This document shows, piece by piece, positions 34,310 through 42,030 of a stretch of DNA of 64,000 bases. This DNA comes from Duganella sp. sic0402 (GTDB lineage: Bacteria > Pseudomonadota > Gammaproteobacteria > Burkholderiales > Burkholderiaceae_D), in contig NZ_JAHUWK010000007.1 in NCBI RefSeq assembly GCF_019219065.1, positions 62,001 through 126,000 of the forward strand, in the 5' to 3' direction. Each line of letters begins with the position of its first letter. Position 1 is the stretch's first letter. Below the pieces are notes generated by a model. The model made no database searches. It was not told the DNA's origin and was given only the letters and a program-made list of their open reading frames with translations. Made by a program: the position numbers and the translations under genes.

Positions 34310-36070
34310 ATGGCTCAGTTTGAATATCCGCGACCGCAACTGCAACGCGATGCGTGGCAATCACTCAACGGCAAATGGGATTTCACCTTTGATGACGGGC
34401 GCCGTTACCGTCATGCCAGCGACGGCATCAGCTGGGATCGGCAGATTGACGTGCCGTTCGCGCCCGAGAGCGAGCTCAGCGGTATTGGCGATCAGGGCTT
34501 TCATGCGGTGTGCTGGTATCGCCGCGTGTTTACGCTGGAGTCGCGCAGCGCGCGCACCATGCTGCATTTCGGCGCCGTCGATTATCGCGCGCAGGTGTGG
34601 GTCAACGGCGTGCTGGTGGCCGAGCATGAGGGCGGCCACACGCCGTTCCGTGCCGACATCACCGATGCGCTGCTGGACGGCGACGAACAGACACTGATCG
34701 TGCGCGCCGAAGACGATCCCGGCGACCTGGCCAAGCCGCGCGGCAAGCAGGACTGGCAGCTGCACCCGCATTCGATCTGGTATCCGCGCACCACCGGCAT
34801 CTGGCAGACGGTATGGCTGGAGCCGCTGCCGTCCACCTACATCCAGTCGCTGCGCTGGACGCCGATGTTCGACAACTACGAGATCGGCTGCGAGGTGCTG
34901 GCCGGCGGCGCGCTGTCGCAGGAGCTGTCGGTGGAAGTGCGGGTGCTGCACAACGATGTGCTGCTGGCGGCCGACCGCTATCTGCTGGTGGGGCAGGAGG
35001 CCAACCGCAAGATCGTGCTGTCTGATCCCGGCATCGACGATTCGCGCAACGATCTGCTGTGGAGCCCGGAGCGGCCGACGCTGCTGGACGCCGAGCTGAC
35101 GCTGTACCGCGGCGATGAGGTGCTGGACCGCGTGCATTCGTACACGGCGTTGCGCTCGGTCGCCATCAGCCGCGACAGGTTCATGCTGAACGGCCGGCCG
35201 TACCATCTGCGGCTGGTGCTGGACCAGGGCTACTGGACCGAATCGCTGATGACCGCGCCGTCGGACGATGCGTTACGCCGCGACGTGGAGCTGACCAAGG
35301 CGATGGGCTTCAACGGCGTGCGCAAGCACCAGAAGCTGGAAGATCCGCGCTATCTGTACTGGGCCGACAAACTGGGGCTGCTGGTATGGGGCGAGATGCC
35401 GTCTGCGTATGCGTTCAGTGCGCGCTCAATGACGCGGCTGGTCAGGGAGTGGACCGAGGCGATCGAGCGCGATTACAGCCATCCCTGTGTGATTGTGTGG
35501 GTGCCGTTCAACGAGTCCTGGGGTGTGCCCAATCTGACTTCGATGCAGGCGCACCGCAATGCGGTCGAGGCGCTGTACCACCTGACGCGCATGCTGGACG
35601 GCACGCGGCCGGTGATCGGCAACGATGGCTGGGAGGCTTCCGCCACCGATATCCTCGGCATCCACGACTACGACGGTGATCCGGAAAAGCTGGAGCAGCG
35701 CTACGCGGTCAACGATCCGGTGCGGCAGCTGTTCGACCAGCGCCGTCCAGGCGGACGGATACTGACGCTGGATGGCTTTCCGCATCGCGGCCAGCCGATT
35801 GTGCTGACGGAATTCGGTGGCATCGCCTACGATCCGAATGCGCCGGAAGGGCATACCTGGGGCTACTCGCGCGCCGGCGACGCCGCCACGTACCTGGAGC
35901 GTTACCGCGCCTTGCTGCAAGTGGTGAACGAAACCGTGATGTTCAGTGGCTTTTGCTACACGCAGTTTGCCGACACCTTCCAGGAAACCAACGGGCTGCT
36001 GAACGCCGACCGCTCGCCCAAGGTGCCGCTGGAGCAGATCAGCGCAGCCACCCGCAATGTGCCGTTCTAA
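34310..36070 (+). CDS. Glycoside hydrolase family 2 enzyme
   Basis: Predicted intracellular beta-glycosidase of the GH2 clan. ATG 34310 has GAGGG upstream and yields 586 residues; longer in-frame starts at 34196 and 34277 lack sites. The sugar-binding domain (LNGKWDFTFDDG, VWVNGVLVAEHEGGHTPF) leads to an immunoglobulin-like domain and the barrel. The acid/base Glu is in VPFNESWGVPN near residue 400 and the nucleophile Glu in VLTEFGGIAYD near 505. It is much shorter than LacZ (1024) and closest in layout to beta-glucuronidase/beta-galactosidase-like GH2 proteins. No signal peptide. It is divergent from the fusion gene. Confidence 0.9.
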   Translation: MAQFEYPRPQLQRDAWQSLNGKWDFTFDDGRRYRHASDGISWDRQIDVPFAPESELSGIGDQGFHAVCWYRRVFTLESRSARTMLHFGAVDYRAQVWVNGVLVAEHEGGHTPFRADITDALLDGDEQTLIVRAEDDPGDLAKPRGKQDWQLHPHSIWYPRTTGIWQTVWLEPLPSTYIQSLRWTPMFDNYEIGCEVLAGGALSQELSVEVRVLHNDVLLAADRYLLVGQEANRKIVLSDPGIDDSRNDLLWSPERPTLLDAELTLYRGDEVLDRVHSYTALRSVAISRDRFMLNGRPYHLRLVLDQGYWTESLMTAPSDDALRRDVELTKAMGFNGVRKHQKLEDPRYLYWADKLGLLVWGEMPSAYAFSARSMTRLVREWTEAIERDYSHPCVIVWVPFNESWGVPNLTSMQAHRNAVEALYHLTRMLDGTRPVIGNDGWEASATDILGIHDYDGDPEKLEQRYAVNDPVRQLFDQRRPGGRILTLDGFPHRGQPIVLTEFGGIAYDPNAPEGHTWGYSRAGDAATYLERYRALLQVVNETVMFSGFCYTQFADTFQETNGLLNADRSPKVPLEQISAATRNVPF

Positions 36071-36085
36071 ACGCGCAACCCCGTC

Positions 36086-36105
36086 ATTCCGGCGCAAGCC
36101 GGAAT
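36086..36105. repeat. Short palindromic (REP-like) element between convergent genes
   Basis: ATTCCGG (36086-36092) and CCGGAAT (36099-36105) form a 7-bp stem with a 6-base loop, inside CGTCATTCCGGCGCAAGCC. The CGTCATTCC...GGAATCCATG form is seen as a dispersed intergenic repeat in many betaproteobacteria. It sits in the 47-base gap between the GH2 and MarR genes and may also act as a terminator hairpin. Confidence 0.6.
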
Positions 36106-36117
36106 CCATGTTGAGCA

Positions 36118-36576
36118 TCAGTCCTCGCTGGCCTCAAGATTACCGCGTATCTGCTGCAACAAAGCCTGCAGCTGACTGAGCTGCTCTGCGCTCATGCCTT
36201 GCACCGCCGCGCTGGATGCCTGCAAGCCCAGGTCATTCAGGCCGTGAAAGACCTTTTCCCCCTGCGCACTCAGCGTCAGGCGGGTGATACGGCGGTCCGC
36301 CTCATCGGCGGCAGCATCCAGCAACTGCTTGTCGCGCAAGCCCTTGAGCAAGCGCGCCAGCTGCGCCTTGTCGCGTCCGGAGTGCGCCACCAGGTCGCCC
36401 TGGGTCGCCCCCGGATGACGCGCAAAGAAGCCCAGCGCCTTGTACTCCATATGCGTGACCTCATGCCCGGTGTCGCGCAGGCCGCGCAGCTGGCGGGCAC
36501 GGTACAGATGCATGATTGAATGGATGGCGTCGAACACCTGGTCAGATTGGTTGACTTTATTAACTTTGTTGCTCAT
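36118..36576 (-). CDS. MarR-family transcriptional regulator
   Basis: A 152-residue winged-helix regulator. The DNA-binding core is around residues 45-105 (MEYKALGFFARHPGATQGDL, RDKAQLARLLKGLRDKQLL, DRRITRLTLSAQG), with the wing motif DRR. It is divergent from the ferric-siderophore reductase gene 35 bases away, and the palindrome 36575-36590 overlaps its own start codon, so it probably represses both. This replaces the PadR-type YqjI that plays this role next to yqjH in E. coli. The ligand is unknown; iron or a chelate is a guess from context. Confidence 0.9.
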   Translation of the reverse strand: MSNKVNKVNQSDQVFDAIHSIMHLYRARQLRGLRDTGHEVTHMEYKALGFFARHPGATQGDLVAHSGRDKAQLARLLKGLRDKQLLDAAADEADRRITRLTLSAQGEKVFHGLNDLGLQASSAAVQGMSAEQLSQLQALLQQIRGNLEASED

Positions 36577-36590
36577 AATGTGGACATTAT
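36575..36590. promoter_or_regulatory. Palindromic operator, probable MarR site
   Basis: ATAATGTGGACATTAT is a perfect 7-bp inverted repeat around GG. It overlaps the start codon of the MarR gene and lies 22 bases before the siderophore-reductase start, the right place for autorepression and repression of the divergent gene. Confidence 0.65.
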
Positions 36591-36611
36591 CAACTAATTT
36601 TGGAGCAGATG

Positions 36612-37319
36612 ATGAGTGGACGTATTCAACGTGTGCGGCATGAGCTCAAACTGCGCGAACTGCAAGTAGTCAAGGTTGATCATTTGACAGCGGACTACGT
36701 CAGGGTAACATTCAAAGGCGAGACCTTACACGATTTCGTCTCGGCTTCCTACGACGACCATGTGAAATTCTTCGTCAATGAAGCAGACCGCCGCGATTTC
36801 ACACCGCGCAGCTACGACAATGTGGCCGGCGAACTGACAATCGAATTCGCCTTGCACGCCACCGGCGCCGCTTCAGATTGGGCGCGCCAGGCTGCGCCGG
36901 GGCAGAACGCATCCATCGGCGGCCCGCGTGGCTCAATGATCATCCCGATGGATTATGACTGGCATGTGCTGGCGGGCGACGCCACCGCGCTGCCGGCGAT
37001 CCGCCGCCGGCTGGAGGAATTGCCGGCTAACGCGACAGTGCAGGTGCTGGTAGCCGGCCCGGAAGCGGCTTCGCTGCCGTTCAACAGCGAGGCGCAAGTG
37101 ACGCTGCAACGCTATGCCGGCAGCGAAGACCTGCTGGCCGCCATCCGTGCGCTGCAATTGCCGGCCGGCGAGGGCTTCTTCTGGTTTGCCGGCGAGGCCT
37201 CGGTCGCCGCACAGGTGCGCGATGCAGTATTCGTCGACAAAGCCCACCCGCGCGACGCAGCCCGCATCTCGGCCTACTGGAAGCAGGGTGCCAACGGCCA
37301 CCACGAAGACCTGTCTTAA
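36612..37319 (+). CDS. Siderophore-interacting protein (NADPH-dependent ferric-chelate reductase)
   Basis: Cytoplasmic FAD protein of the ViuB/YqjH family that reduces ferric siderophores to release iron. The 235-residue protein has the flavin-binding motif TPRSYD (Arg66, Tyr68), the FAD phosphate region IGGPRGSM near 112, the NAD(P)-side motif FWFAGEASVAAQVR near 190, and the C-terminal YWKQGANGHHE. Two adjacent ATGs exist (36609, 36612); the second is better spaced from TGGAG. Its 3' end overlaps the convergent LysR gene by 4 bases. Confidence 0.9.
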   Translation: MSGRIQRVRHELKLRELQVVKVDHLTADYVRVTFKGETLHDFVSASYDDHVKFFVNEADRRDFTPRSYDNVAGELTIEFALHATGAASDWARQAAPGQNASIGGPRGSMIIPMDYDWHVLAGDATALPAIRRRLEELPANATVQVLVAGPEAASLPFNSEAQVTLQRYAGSEDLLAAIRALQLPAGEGFFWFAGEASVAAQVRDAVFVDKAHPRDAARISAYWKQGANGHHEDLS

Positions 37320-38203
37320 GCCCGCAGCGCGTCGAGGACGACGTTGAAGGCCGGCGAGGACTGGCGGCGGCTTGGATAGTAGAGGTGGTAGCCCGGCCAT
37401 GAGGGGCACCAGTCGCGCAGCACGCGTATCAGCGTGCCTTCCTTCAGGTGTTCCTCAACCATATCTTCCGGCACATAGGCGATGCCGTAGCCGGCCAGTG
37501 CCGCGCGCAGGCGCGAGGAGGTGTTGTTGAACACCCATTGGCCGTCCACCCGCACATTCAGCGGCTCGCCGTTCTTTTCAAATTCCCACACCATCAGATT
37601 GTTATGCGTCGGCAGGCGCAGGTTGATGCAGCTGTGCTGTTGCAGCTCGTGCGGCGTGCGCGGCTTGGCGCGCCGGGCGAAGTAGTCCGGTGTCGCCACC
37701 AGCGCCATGCGCAGGTCAGGGCTGATGCGCACGGCGATCATGTCTTTTTCCACCTGGTCGCCCAGCCGCACGCCGGCGTCGAAACGCTGGGTGACGATAT
37801 TGGTCAGGCCGTAGTCGATATTGATGTCGATCTTCACCTCAGGGTAGTCATGCATGACCGGCGACAGCTTGGGCCACAGCACATGGTTGGCCGCATGCTC
37901 GGCGGCGGTGATGCGGATGGTGCCGGCCGGCTTGTCGCGCAATTCGCTGAGCGAGGCCAGTTCCTGCGTGATTTCATCGAAGCGCGGCGCTGCAGTTTGC
38001 AGCAGCCGTTCGCCAGCCTCGGTCGGGCTGACGCTGCGGGTGGTGCGCGTCAGCAGGCGGATGCCGAGCCGCGTCTCGAGACCGCGTATCGTGTGGCTCA
38101 GCGCCGACTGCGACACGCCCATTTTGGCGGCCGCCTTGGTGAAGCTGCCCTCGCGCGCCACTGTCACAAAGGCCAGCAGGTCGTTGAAATTCTCATGGTC
38201 CAT
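37316..38203 (-). CDS. LysR-family transcriptional regulator
   Basis: A 295-residue LTTR. The N-terminal helix-turn-helix (residues 5-64: LLAFVTVAREGSFTKAAAKM, SQSALSHTIRGLETRLG) is followed by the effector domain (GTIRITAAEHAANHVLWPKL). It belongs to the large CrgA/YhjC-like group, several of which control divergent oxidoreductase or transporter genes. It is divergent from the cupin-MFS pair across 97 bases, so those are its likely targets. The inducer is unknown. Confidence 0.93.
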   Translation of the reverse strand: MDHENFNDLLAFVTVAREGSFTKAAAKMGVSQSALSHTIRGLETRLGIRLLTRTTRSVSPTEAGERLLQTAAPRFDEITQELASLSELRDKPAGTIRITAAEHAANHVLWPKLSPVMHDYPEVKIDINIDYGLTNIVTQRFDAGVRLGDQVEKDMIAVRISPDLRMALVATPDYFARRAKPRTPHELQQHSCINLRLPTHNNLMVWEFEKNGEPLNVRVDGQWVFNNTSSRLRAALAGYGIAYVPEDMVEEHLKEGTLIRVLRDWCPSWPGYHLYYPSRRQSSPAFNVVLDALRA

Positions 38204-38300
38204 TAATGAGTTCTCCTCATAAGCTCATGCTGATTATAGCGTCTTATCAAAGTAGTGATGGATGCCTACACTGTCTGCATACGAGAACAGGAGCAAGAGC

Positions 38301-38684
38301 ATGGACCCAGTACAGATTACCCGCGCCGGATCGCAAGCCTCGGTGGCAGGGCCGGCAGACTACTTTACCGGACAGGTGCGCATTGATGCGCCATTCCAGG
38401 GCAGCGGCGACGCGCGCGTGGGCGGCGCCACTGTCAGCTTTGAGCCGGGCGCGCGCACCACCTGGCATACCCATCCGCTGGGACAGACGCTGATCGTCGT
38501 TGCGGGCGTGGGCCGGGTGCAGCATTGGGGCGGCCCGGTGCAGGAGATCAGGCAGGGCGACACGGTATGGATACCGCCTGGCGTCAAGCATTGGCATGGC
38601 GCGGCAGAGCAGGTGGCCATGTCGCATATCGCGATTGCCGAAAGCCTGGACGGCCAGGTGGTGGAGTGGATGGAGCCGGTATGA
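38301..38684 (+). CDS. Cupin-domain protein
   Basis: A 127-residue single-domain cupin. The two cupin motifs are visible: GARTTWHTHPLGQTLIVVAG (metal-binding His pair) near residue 53, and GDTVWIPPGVKHWHGA near 90 with the third His. ATG 38301 follows AGGAGCAAGAGC. Proteins of this size and motif pattern include mandelonitrile-lyase-like and carboxymuconolactone-associated cupins; the reaction cannot be stated. The stop overlaps the following MFS start (ATGA), and the pair is divergent from a LysR regulator. Confidence 0.88.
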   Translation: MDPVQITRAGSQASVAGPADYFTGQVRIDAPFQGSGDARVGGATVSFEPGARTTWHTHPLGQTLIVVAGVGRVQHWGGPVQEIRQGDTVWIPPGVKHWHGAAEQVAMSHIAIAESLDGQVVEWMEPV

Positions 38685-40045
38685 ACAAGCGCGCCATCCT
38701 GGCCATCATTCTGGCCAGCTATGTGATGATTGTGCTGGATACTTCGGTGGTCCTGACCGGCCTGCCGAAGATCCACCTTGAACTGGGCTTCAGCGACAGC
38801 GGGCTGGCGTGGGTGCAGAGCGCCTACACGCTGACGTTTGGCGGGTTTCTGCTGCTGGCCGCGCGCGCTGGCGACATCGTTGGCCGCCGCCGCATGCTGG
38901 TGGCAGGGCTGGCGCTGTTCACGCTGGCGTCGCTGGCGATAGGCGCGGCTGCCACGCCGGTGCAGCTGGTGATCGCGCGCGCCGTGCAGGGACTGGGCGC
39001 TGCGATCCTGGCGCCTTCCACGCTGGCGCTGTTGCAGACCACCTTTGCGGACGGTGCAGAGCGCACGCATGCAGTATCGCTGTATAGCGCCACGGCCGGC
39101 ATCGCCGCCAGCGTCGGGCTGGTGCTGGGCGGCGTGCTGGCGGAGTGGATGTCGTGGCGGGTCGGCTTTCTGATCAACCTGCCGATCGGGCTGGCGATGA
39201 TCTGGGCCGCGCTGCGCTACATCCCCGAGAGTCCGCGCGGCGGTGGCCAGTTCGACCTGGGCGGGGCGCTGGCGTCCACCACCGGCATGAGCGCGCTGGT
39301 GTATGCCTTCATCCGTTCGGCCAGCAGCGGCTGGTCCGACCTGCTGACGCAAGGCGCGCTGGCGGCAGGCGTGCTGTTGCTGGCGGCGTTTGTCGTCAAC
39401 GAGCGTGGCGCGGCGCAGCCTATCATGCCGCTGCGCCTGTTTGCCGACCGCCAGCGCACGTCGGCGTATGCGGCACGCATGCTGTTCCTCGGCGCGATGA
39501 TCGGCTTCTTTTTCTTCACCACGCAGTATCTGCAAACGGTGCTGCGCTATCCGCCATCGCTGACCGGCATGGCGTTCCTGCCGATGACGCTGGTGAATTT
39601 TGCGGTGGCCTTGCAGGTGCCGCGGCTGACCCGCCGCTTCGGCAACGCGCGGCTGCTGGCGCTTGGCCTGGCGGTATGCCTGATTGGCATGGCTGCACTA
39701 AGCCGTGTATCCCCAGCGGGCGGCTACTGGCTGACGGTGGCGCTGCCGATGGTGCTGATCGGCGCGGGGCAGGGGATGACCTTGAGTCCCTTGACGGCAG
39801 CCGGGATCGCCCGCGTACCGGCGCGGGATGCCGGTGCCGCGTCGGGCGTGGTGAATGTCGCGCATCAGCTGGGTAATTCGCTCGGCCTGGCGGCGCTGGT
39901 GGCGCTGGCTGGTGCGGCGCCGCTGGCGCAGCGCGTGACTACAGCGTTGAGTGCATCCAGCGTTATGCTGGCACTGGCGTTGCTGCTGATGGTGCTGGCC
40001 GGACGAACAGCGCCGTCAGCATGCCTATCAGGCACACCGCGATAA
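38681..40045 (+). CDS. MFS drug/metabolite efflux transporter, DHA2-like
   Basis: A 454-residue proton-driven exporter with 14 hydrophobic segments. The signature motif A-like GDIVGRRRMLVAG is after TM2, motif C-like GLVLGGVLAEW is in TM5, and DTSVVLTGLP, typical of DHA2 transporters, is in TM1. I start at 38681, overlapping the cupin stop; an upstream frame through the cupin gene is spurious. Its last 83 bases overlap the convergent MHS transporter gene, so one of the two C-terminal ends may be an unusual extension. Substrate unknown. Confidence 0.9.
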   Translation: MNKRAILAIILASYVMIVLDTSVVLTGLPKIHLELGFSDSGLAWVQSAYTLTFGGFLLLAARAGDIVGRRRMLVAGLALFTLASLAIGAAATPVQLVIARAVQGLGAAILAPSTLALLQTTFADGAERTHAVSLYSATAGIAASVGLVLGGVLAEWMSWRVGFLINLPIGLAMIWAALRYIPESPRGGGQFDLGGALASTTGMSALVYAFIRSASSGWSDLLTQGALAAGVLLLAAFVVNERGAAQPIMPLRLFADRQRTSAYAARMLFLGAMIGFFFFTTQYLQTVLRYPPSLTGMAFLPMTLVNFAVALQVPRLTRRFGNARLLALGLAVCLIGMAALSRVSPAGGYWLTVALPMVLIGAGQGMTLSPLTAAGIARVPARDAGAASGVVNVAHQLGNSLGLAALVALAGAAPLAQRVTTALSASSVMLALALLLMVLAGRTAPSACLSGTPR

Positions 40046-41249
40046 CGTAGTAGGCCGGGCCGAGCGGATCATTCTTCAGCATCAGTGTGACGATGATCGG
40101 CGTCAGCCCGCCGAAGATGGCGTAGGACAGGTTGTACGAGAACGACAGGCCGGAGAAGCGCACCTGTGGCGGGAAGGCTTGCACCAGCACGCGCGGCACC
40201 GCGCCGACCACGCCGACGCAGAAACCGGTGAGGCCGTACAGCGGCAGCAGCAATTCCGGCTGCACGCGCAACGTGGTGTAGAACAGGTAGGTGCACACCG
40301 CCAGCAGCGCCGATCCAACAAGCAGCACTGGCCTGGAACCGATCCGGTCGGCCAGCACGCCATAGAAGATGCAGCCGAAGGCCAGGCCCAGCGTGGCAAT
40401 GGTGTTGGCGATCAGCGAGGTGCGGGCGTCGATGTGGTAAATCTTTTGCAGCAGCGCGGGCGTCATCAGGATCACCACCACGATGCCGGCCGACAGCATC
40501 CAGGTCAGCAGCATGGAGATAATGACTGCCGTGCGGTGGCTGCGCAGCACCGCTTTCAGCGGCATCTCTGCGGCCAGTGCCTTGCGCTGTGCCATCTCGG
40601 CAAACACCGGCGTTTCGTGCAGCCAGCGGCGCAGATACATTGAACCCAGGCCGAACACGCCGCCCAGCAGGAAGGGCCAGCGCCATGCGCCGCCCAGCAC
40701 TTCATCCGGCGTGTACACGGTATTCAAACCGGTCGCCACCAGGGAACCGAGCAGAATGCCGAAGGTCAGGCCGGCAGTCAGCACGCCGCAGGCATAGCCG
40801 GTATGGCGCGCAGGTACGTGCTCGGAGACGAACACCCAGGCGCCAGGCACTTCGCCGCCCACCGCAGCGCCCTGGAACATGCGCATCAACAGCAGCAGCA
40901 GCGGCGCGGCGACGCCGATGCTGGCGTAGGTCGGCAGCAGGCCGATGGCCAGCGTCGGCACGGACATCATCAGGATCGATAAGGTGAACATGCGCTTGCG
41001 GCCGAGCAGGTCGCCGAAGTGCGCCATCACCACGCCACCCAGCGGACGCACGACATAGCCGGCGGCGAAGATGCCGAAGGTTTGCAGGCTGCGCAGCCAG
41101 TCTTGCATCTCGGGCGGGAAGAACAACTGGCCGATAGCGTTGGCGAAGAAGACGAAGATGATGAAATCGTAGAATTCAAGCGCGCCGCCAAGCGCGGCGA
41201 GGGAGAGGGTTTTGTAGTCCTGGCCAGTGAGCGGGCGGGCGACGGTCAT
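39963..41249 (-). CDS. MFS transporter, metabolite:H+ symporter (MHS) family
   Basis: A 428-residue 12-TM importer of the MHS group (ProP, KgtP, citrate and shikimate carriers). The N terminus has AALGGALEFYDFIIFVFFAN, the usual MHS opening. HFGDLLGRKRMFTLSI follows near residue 78, and MRMFQGAAVGGEVPGAWVFV near 123. The substrate is probably an organic acid or osmolyte but cannot be named. Its 3' end overlaps the convergent DHA2 gene by 83 bases, a large overlap in which both strands code. Confidence 0.9.
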   Translation of the reverse strand: MTVARPLTGQDYKTLSLAALGGALEFYDFIIFVFFANAIGQLFFPPEMQDWLRSLQTFGIFAAGYVVRPLGGVVMAHFGDLLGRKRMFTLSILMMSVPTLAIGLLPTYASIGVAAPLLLLLMRMFQGAAVGGEVPGAWVFVSEHVPARHTGYACGVLTAGLTFGILLGSLVATGLNTVYTPDEVLGGAWRWPFLLGGVFGLGSMYLRRWLHETPVFAEMAQRKALAAEMPLKAVLRSHRTAVIISMLLTWMLSAGIVVVILMTPALLQKIYHIDARTSLIANTIATLGLAFGCIFYGVLADRIGSRPVLLVGSALLAVCTYLFYTTLRVQPELLLPLYGLTGFCVGVVGAVPRVLVQAFPPQVRFSGLSFSYNLSYAIFGGLTPIIVTLMLKNDPLGPAYYVIAVCLIGMLTALFVRPAPSAATPVPA

Positions 41250-41351
41250 GTGCGCAGTCTCTGTTTATTGTGGGTGGCGTAGCATAGCAGGAAAGCCTCG
41301 CCGCCGTTGCCGCTCCGCGAGGTTCCTTGTGCAATGCAATATGGATAATTC

Positions 41352-41379
41352 TTTACAAATTTCACCGGTAGGCTAAAGT
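41352..41379 (+). promoter_or_regulatory. Candidate promoter of the gluconate operon
   Basis: TTTACA (41352-41357) and TAAAGT (41374-41379) with a 16-bp spacer. The expected start point, about 41386, abuts the first operator-like site at 41388, leaving a leader of about 120 bases to gntK. A TATAAT at 41490 is too close to the start codon to be the main element. Confidence 0.45.
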
Positions 41380-41387
41380 TGATGCCG

Positions 41388-41402
41388 ATGATAACGCTAT
41401 CT
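41388..41402. promoter_or_regulatory. LacI-family-like operator, upstream copy
   Basis: ATGATAACGCTATCT matches a pattern ATGWTARCGCTATCT shared with a second copy 88 bases downstream. The GCGC/ACGC centre with flanking TA steps resembles operators of GntR(LacI)-type gluconate repressors. No repressor gene is in the window. Confidence 0.55.
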
Positions 41403-41475
41403 TTGCGTTGCGTAGACCTCCCGAATACCTGATTGATGGACGGCTTGCTATAGCGCCGGCATCGTCGGATTGTTA

Positions 41476-41490
41476 ATGTTAGCGCTATCT
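41476..41490. promoter_or_regulatory. LacI-family-like operator, downstream copy
   Basis: ATGTTAGCGCTATCT differs at two positions from the copy at 41388. Its AGCGCT core is palindromic. It lies 16 bases before the gntK start. The 88-bp (about 8.4 helical turns) separation would allow looping between the two sites. Confidence 0.6.
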
Positions 41491-41505
41491 ATAATCGGAG
41501 CCCGG

Positions 41506-42003
41506 ATGCAGAGTGTTCGTTGGGTGGTGATGGGTGTCAGCGGCTGCGGCAAAAGTACCGTCGGGCAGGCGCTGGCAGTGGCGAATGGCGTGGCTTTTGT
41601 TGAGGGCGACCAGTATCACCCGGAGGCCAACGTGGCCAAGATGTCGGCCGGCCAGGCCCTGGATGATGACGACCGCGCCGGCTGGCTGCTGGCTTTGCAG
41701 GCGCAGATACGCGCGGCGCAGCTGCGTGGCGAGGGACTGGTGGTGTCCTGCTCGTCGCTGAAGCGGCGCTACCGGGACCTGCTGCGGCAGGGCGATCCGG
41801 CGCTGCGCTTTGCGCATCTGGCGGGGCCGAAGCACGTGATTGCGGCGCGCATGCAGGCGCGGAGCGGCCATTACATGCCGCCGTCGCTGCTGGACAGCCA
41901 GTTCCGCGACCTGGAGCCCATGCAGTCCGATGAAGCCGGAATCACCTTGCGTATCGAAACACCGCCTGCCGGTCTGGTGGAGCAGATCAGGGCGCAGCAG
42001 TAG
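41506..42003 (+). CDS. gntK: Gluconokinase
   Basis: Phosphorylates gluconate to 6-phosphogluconate, feeding the pentose phosphate and Entner-Doudoroff routes. The 165-residue protein is of the short thermoresistant GntK type, with Walker A GVSGCGKST at residues 10-18, EGDQYHPEANVAKMSAG near 33 (substrate site) and VSCSSLKRRYRDLLR near 79. The start is ATG 41506 with GGAG 5 bases upstream. It is the first gene of an operon with the permease 27 bases downstream. Confidence 0.95.
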   Translation: MQSVRWVVMGVSGCGKSTVGQALAVANGVAFVEGDQYHPEANVAKMSAGQALDDDDRAGWLLALQAQIRAAQLRGEGLVVSCSSLKRRYRDLLRQGDPALRFAHLAGPKHVIAARMQARSGHYMPPSLLDSQFRDLEPMQSDEAGITLRIETPPAGLVEQIRAQQ

Positions 42004-42030
42004 CACACTACAAAAAATAGGGAGACTTAC

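Noticed and set aside
41490..41495. Perfect TATAAT just before gntK
   Set aside because: A start point from it would leave only about 4 bases before the ATG and cut off the ribosome-binding site; no -35 at proper distance.
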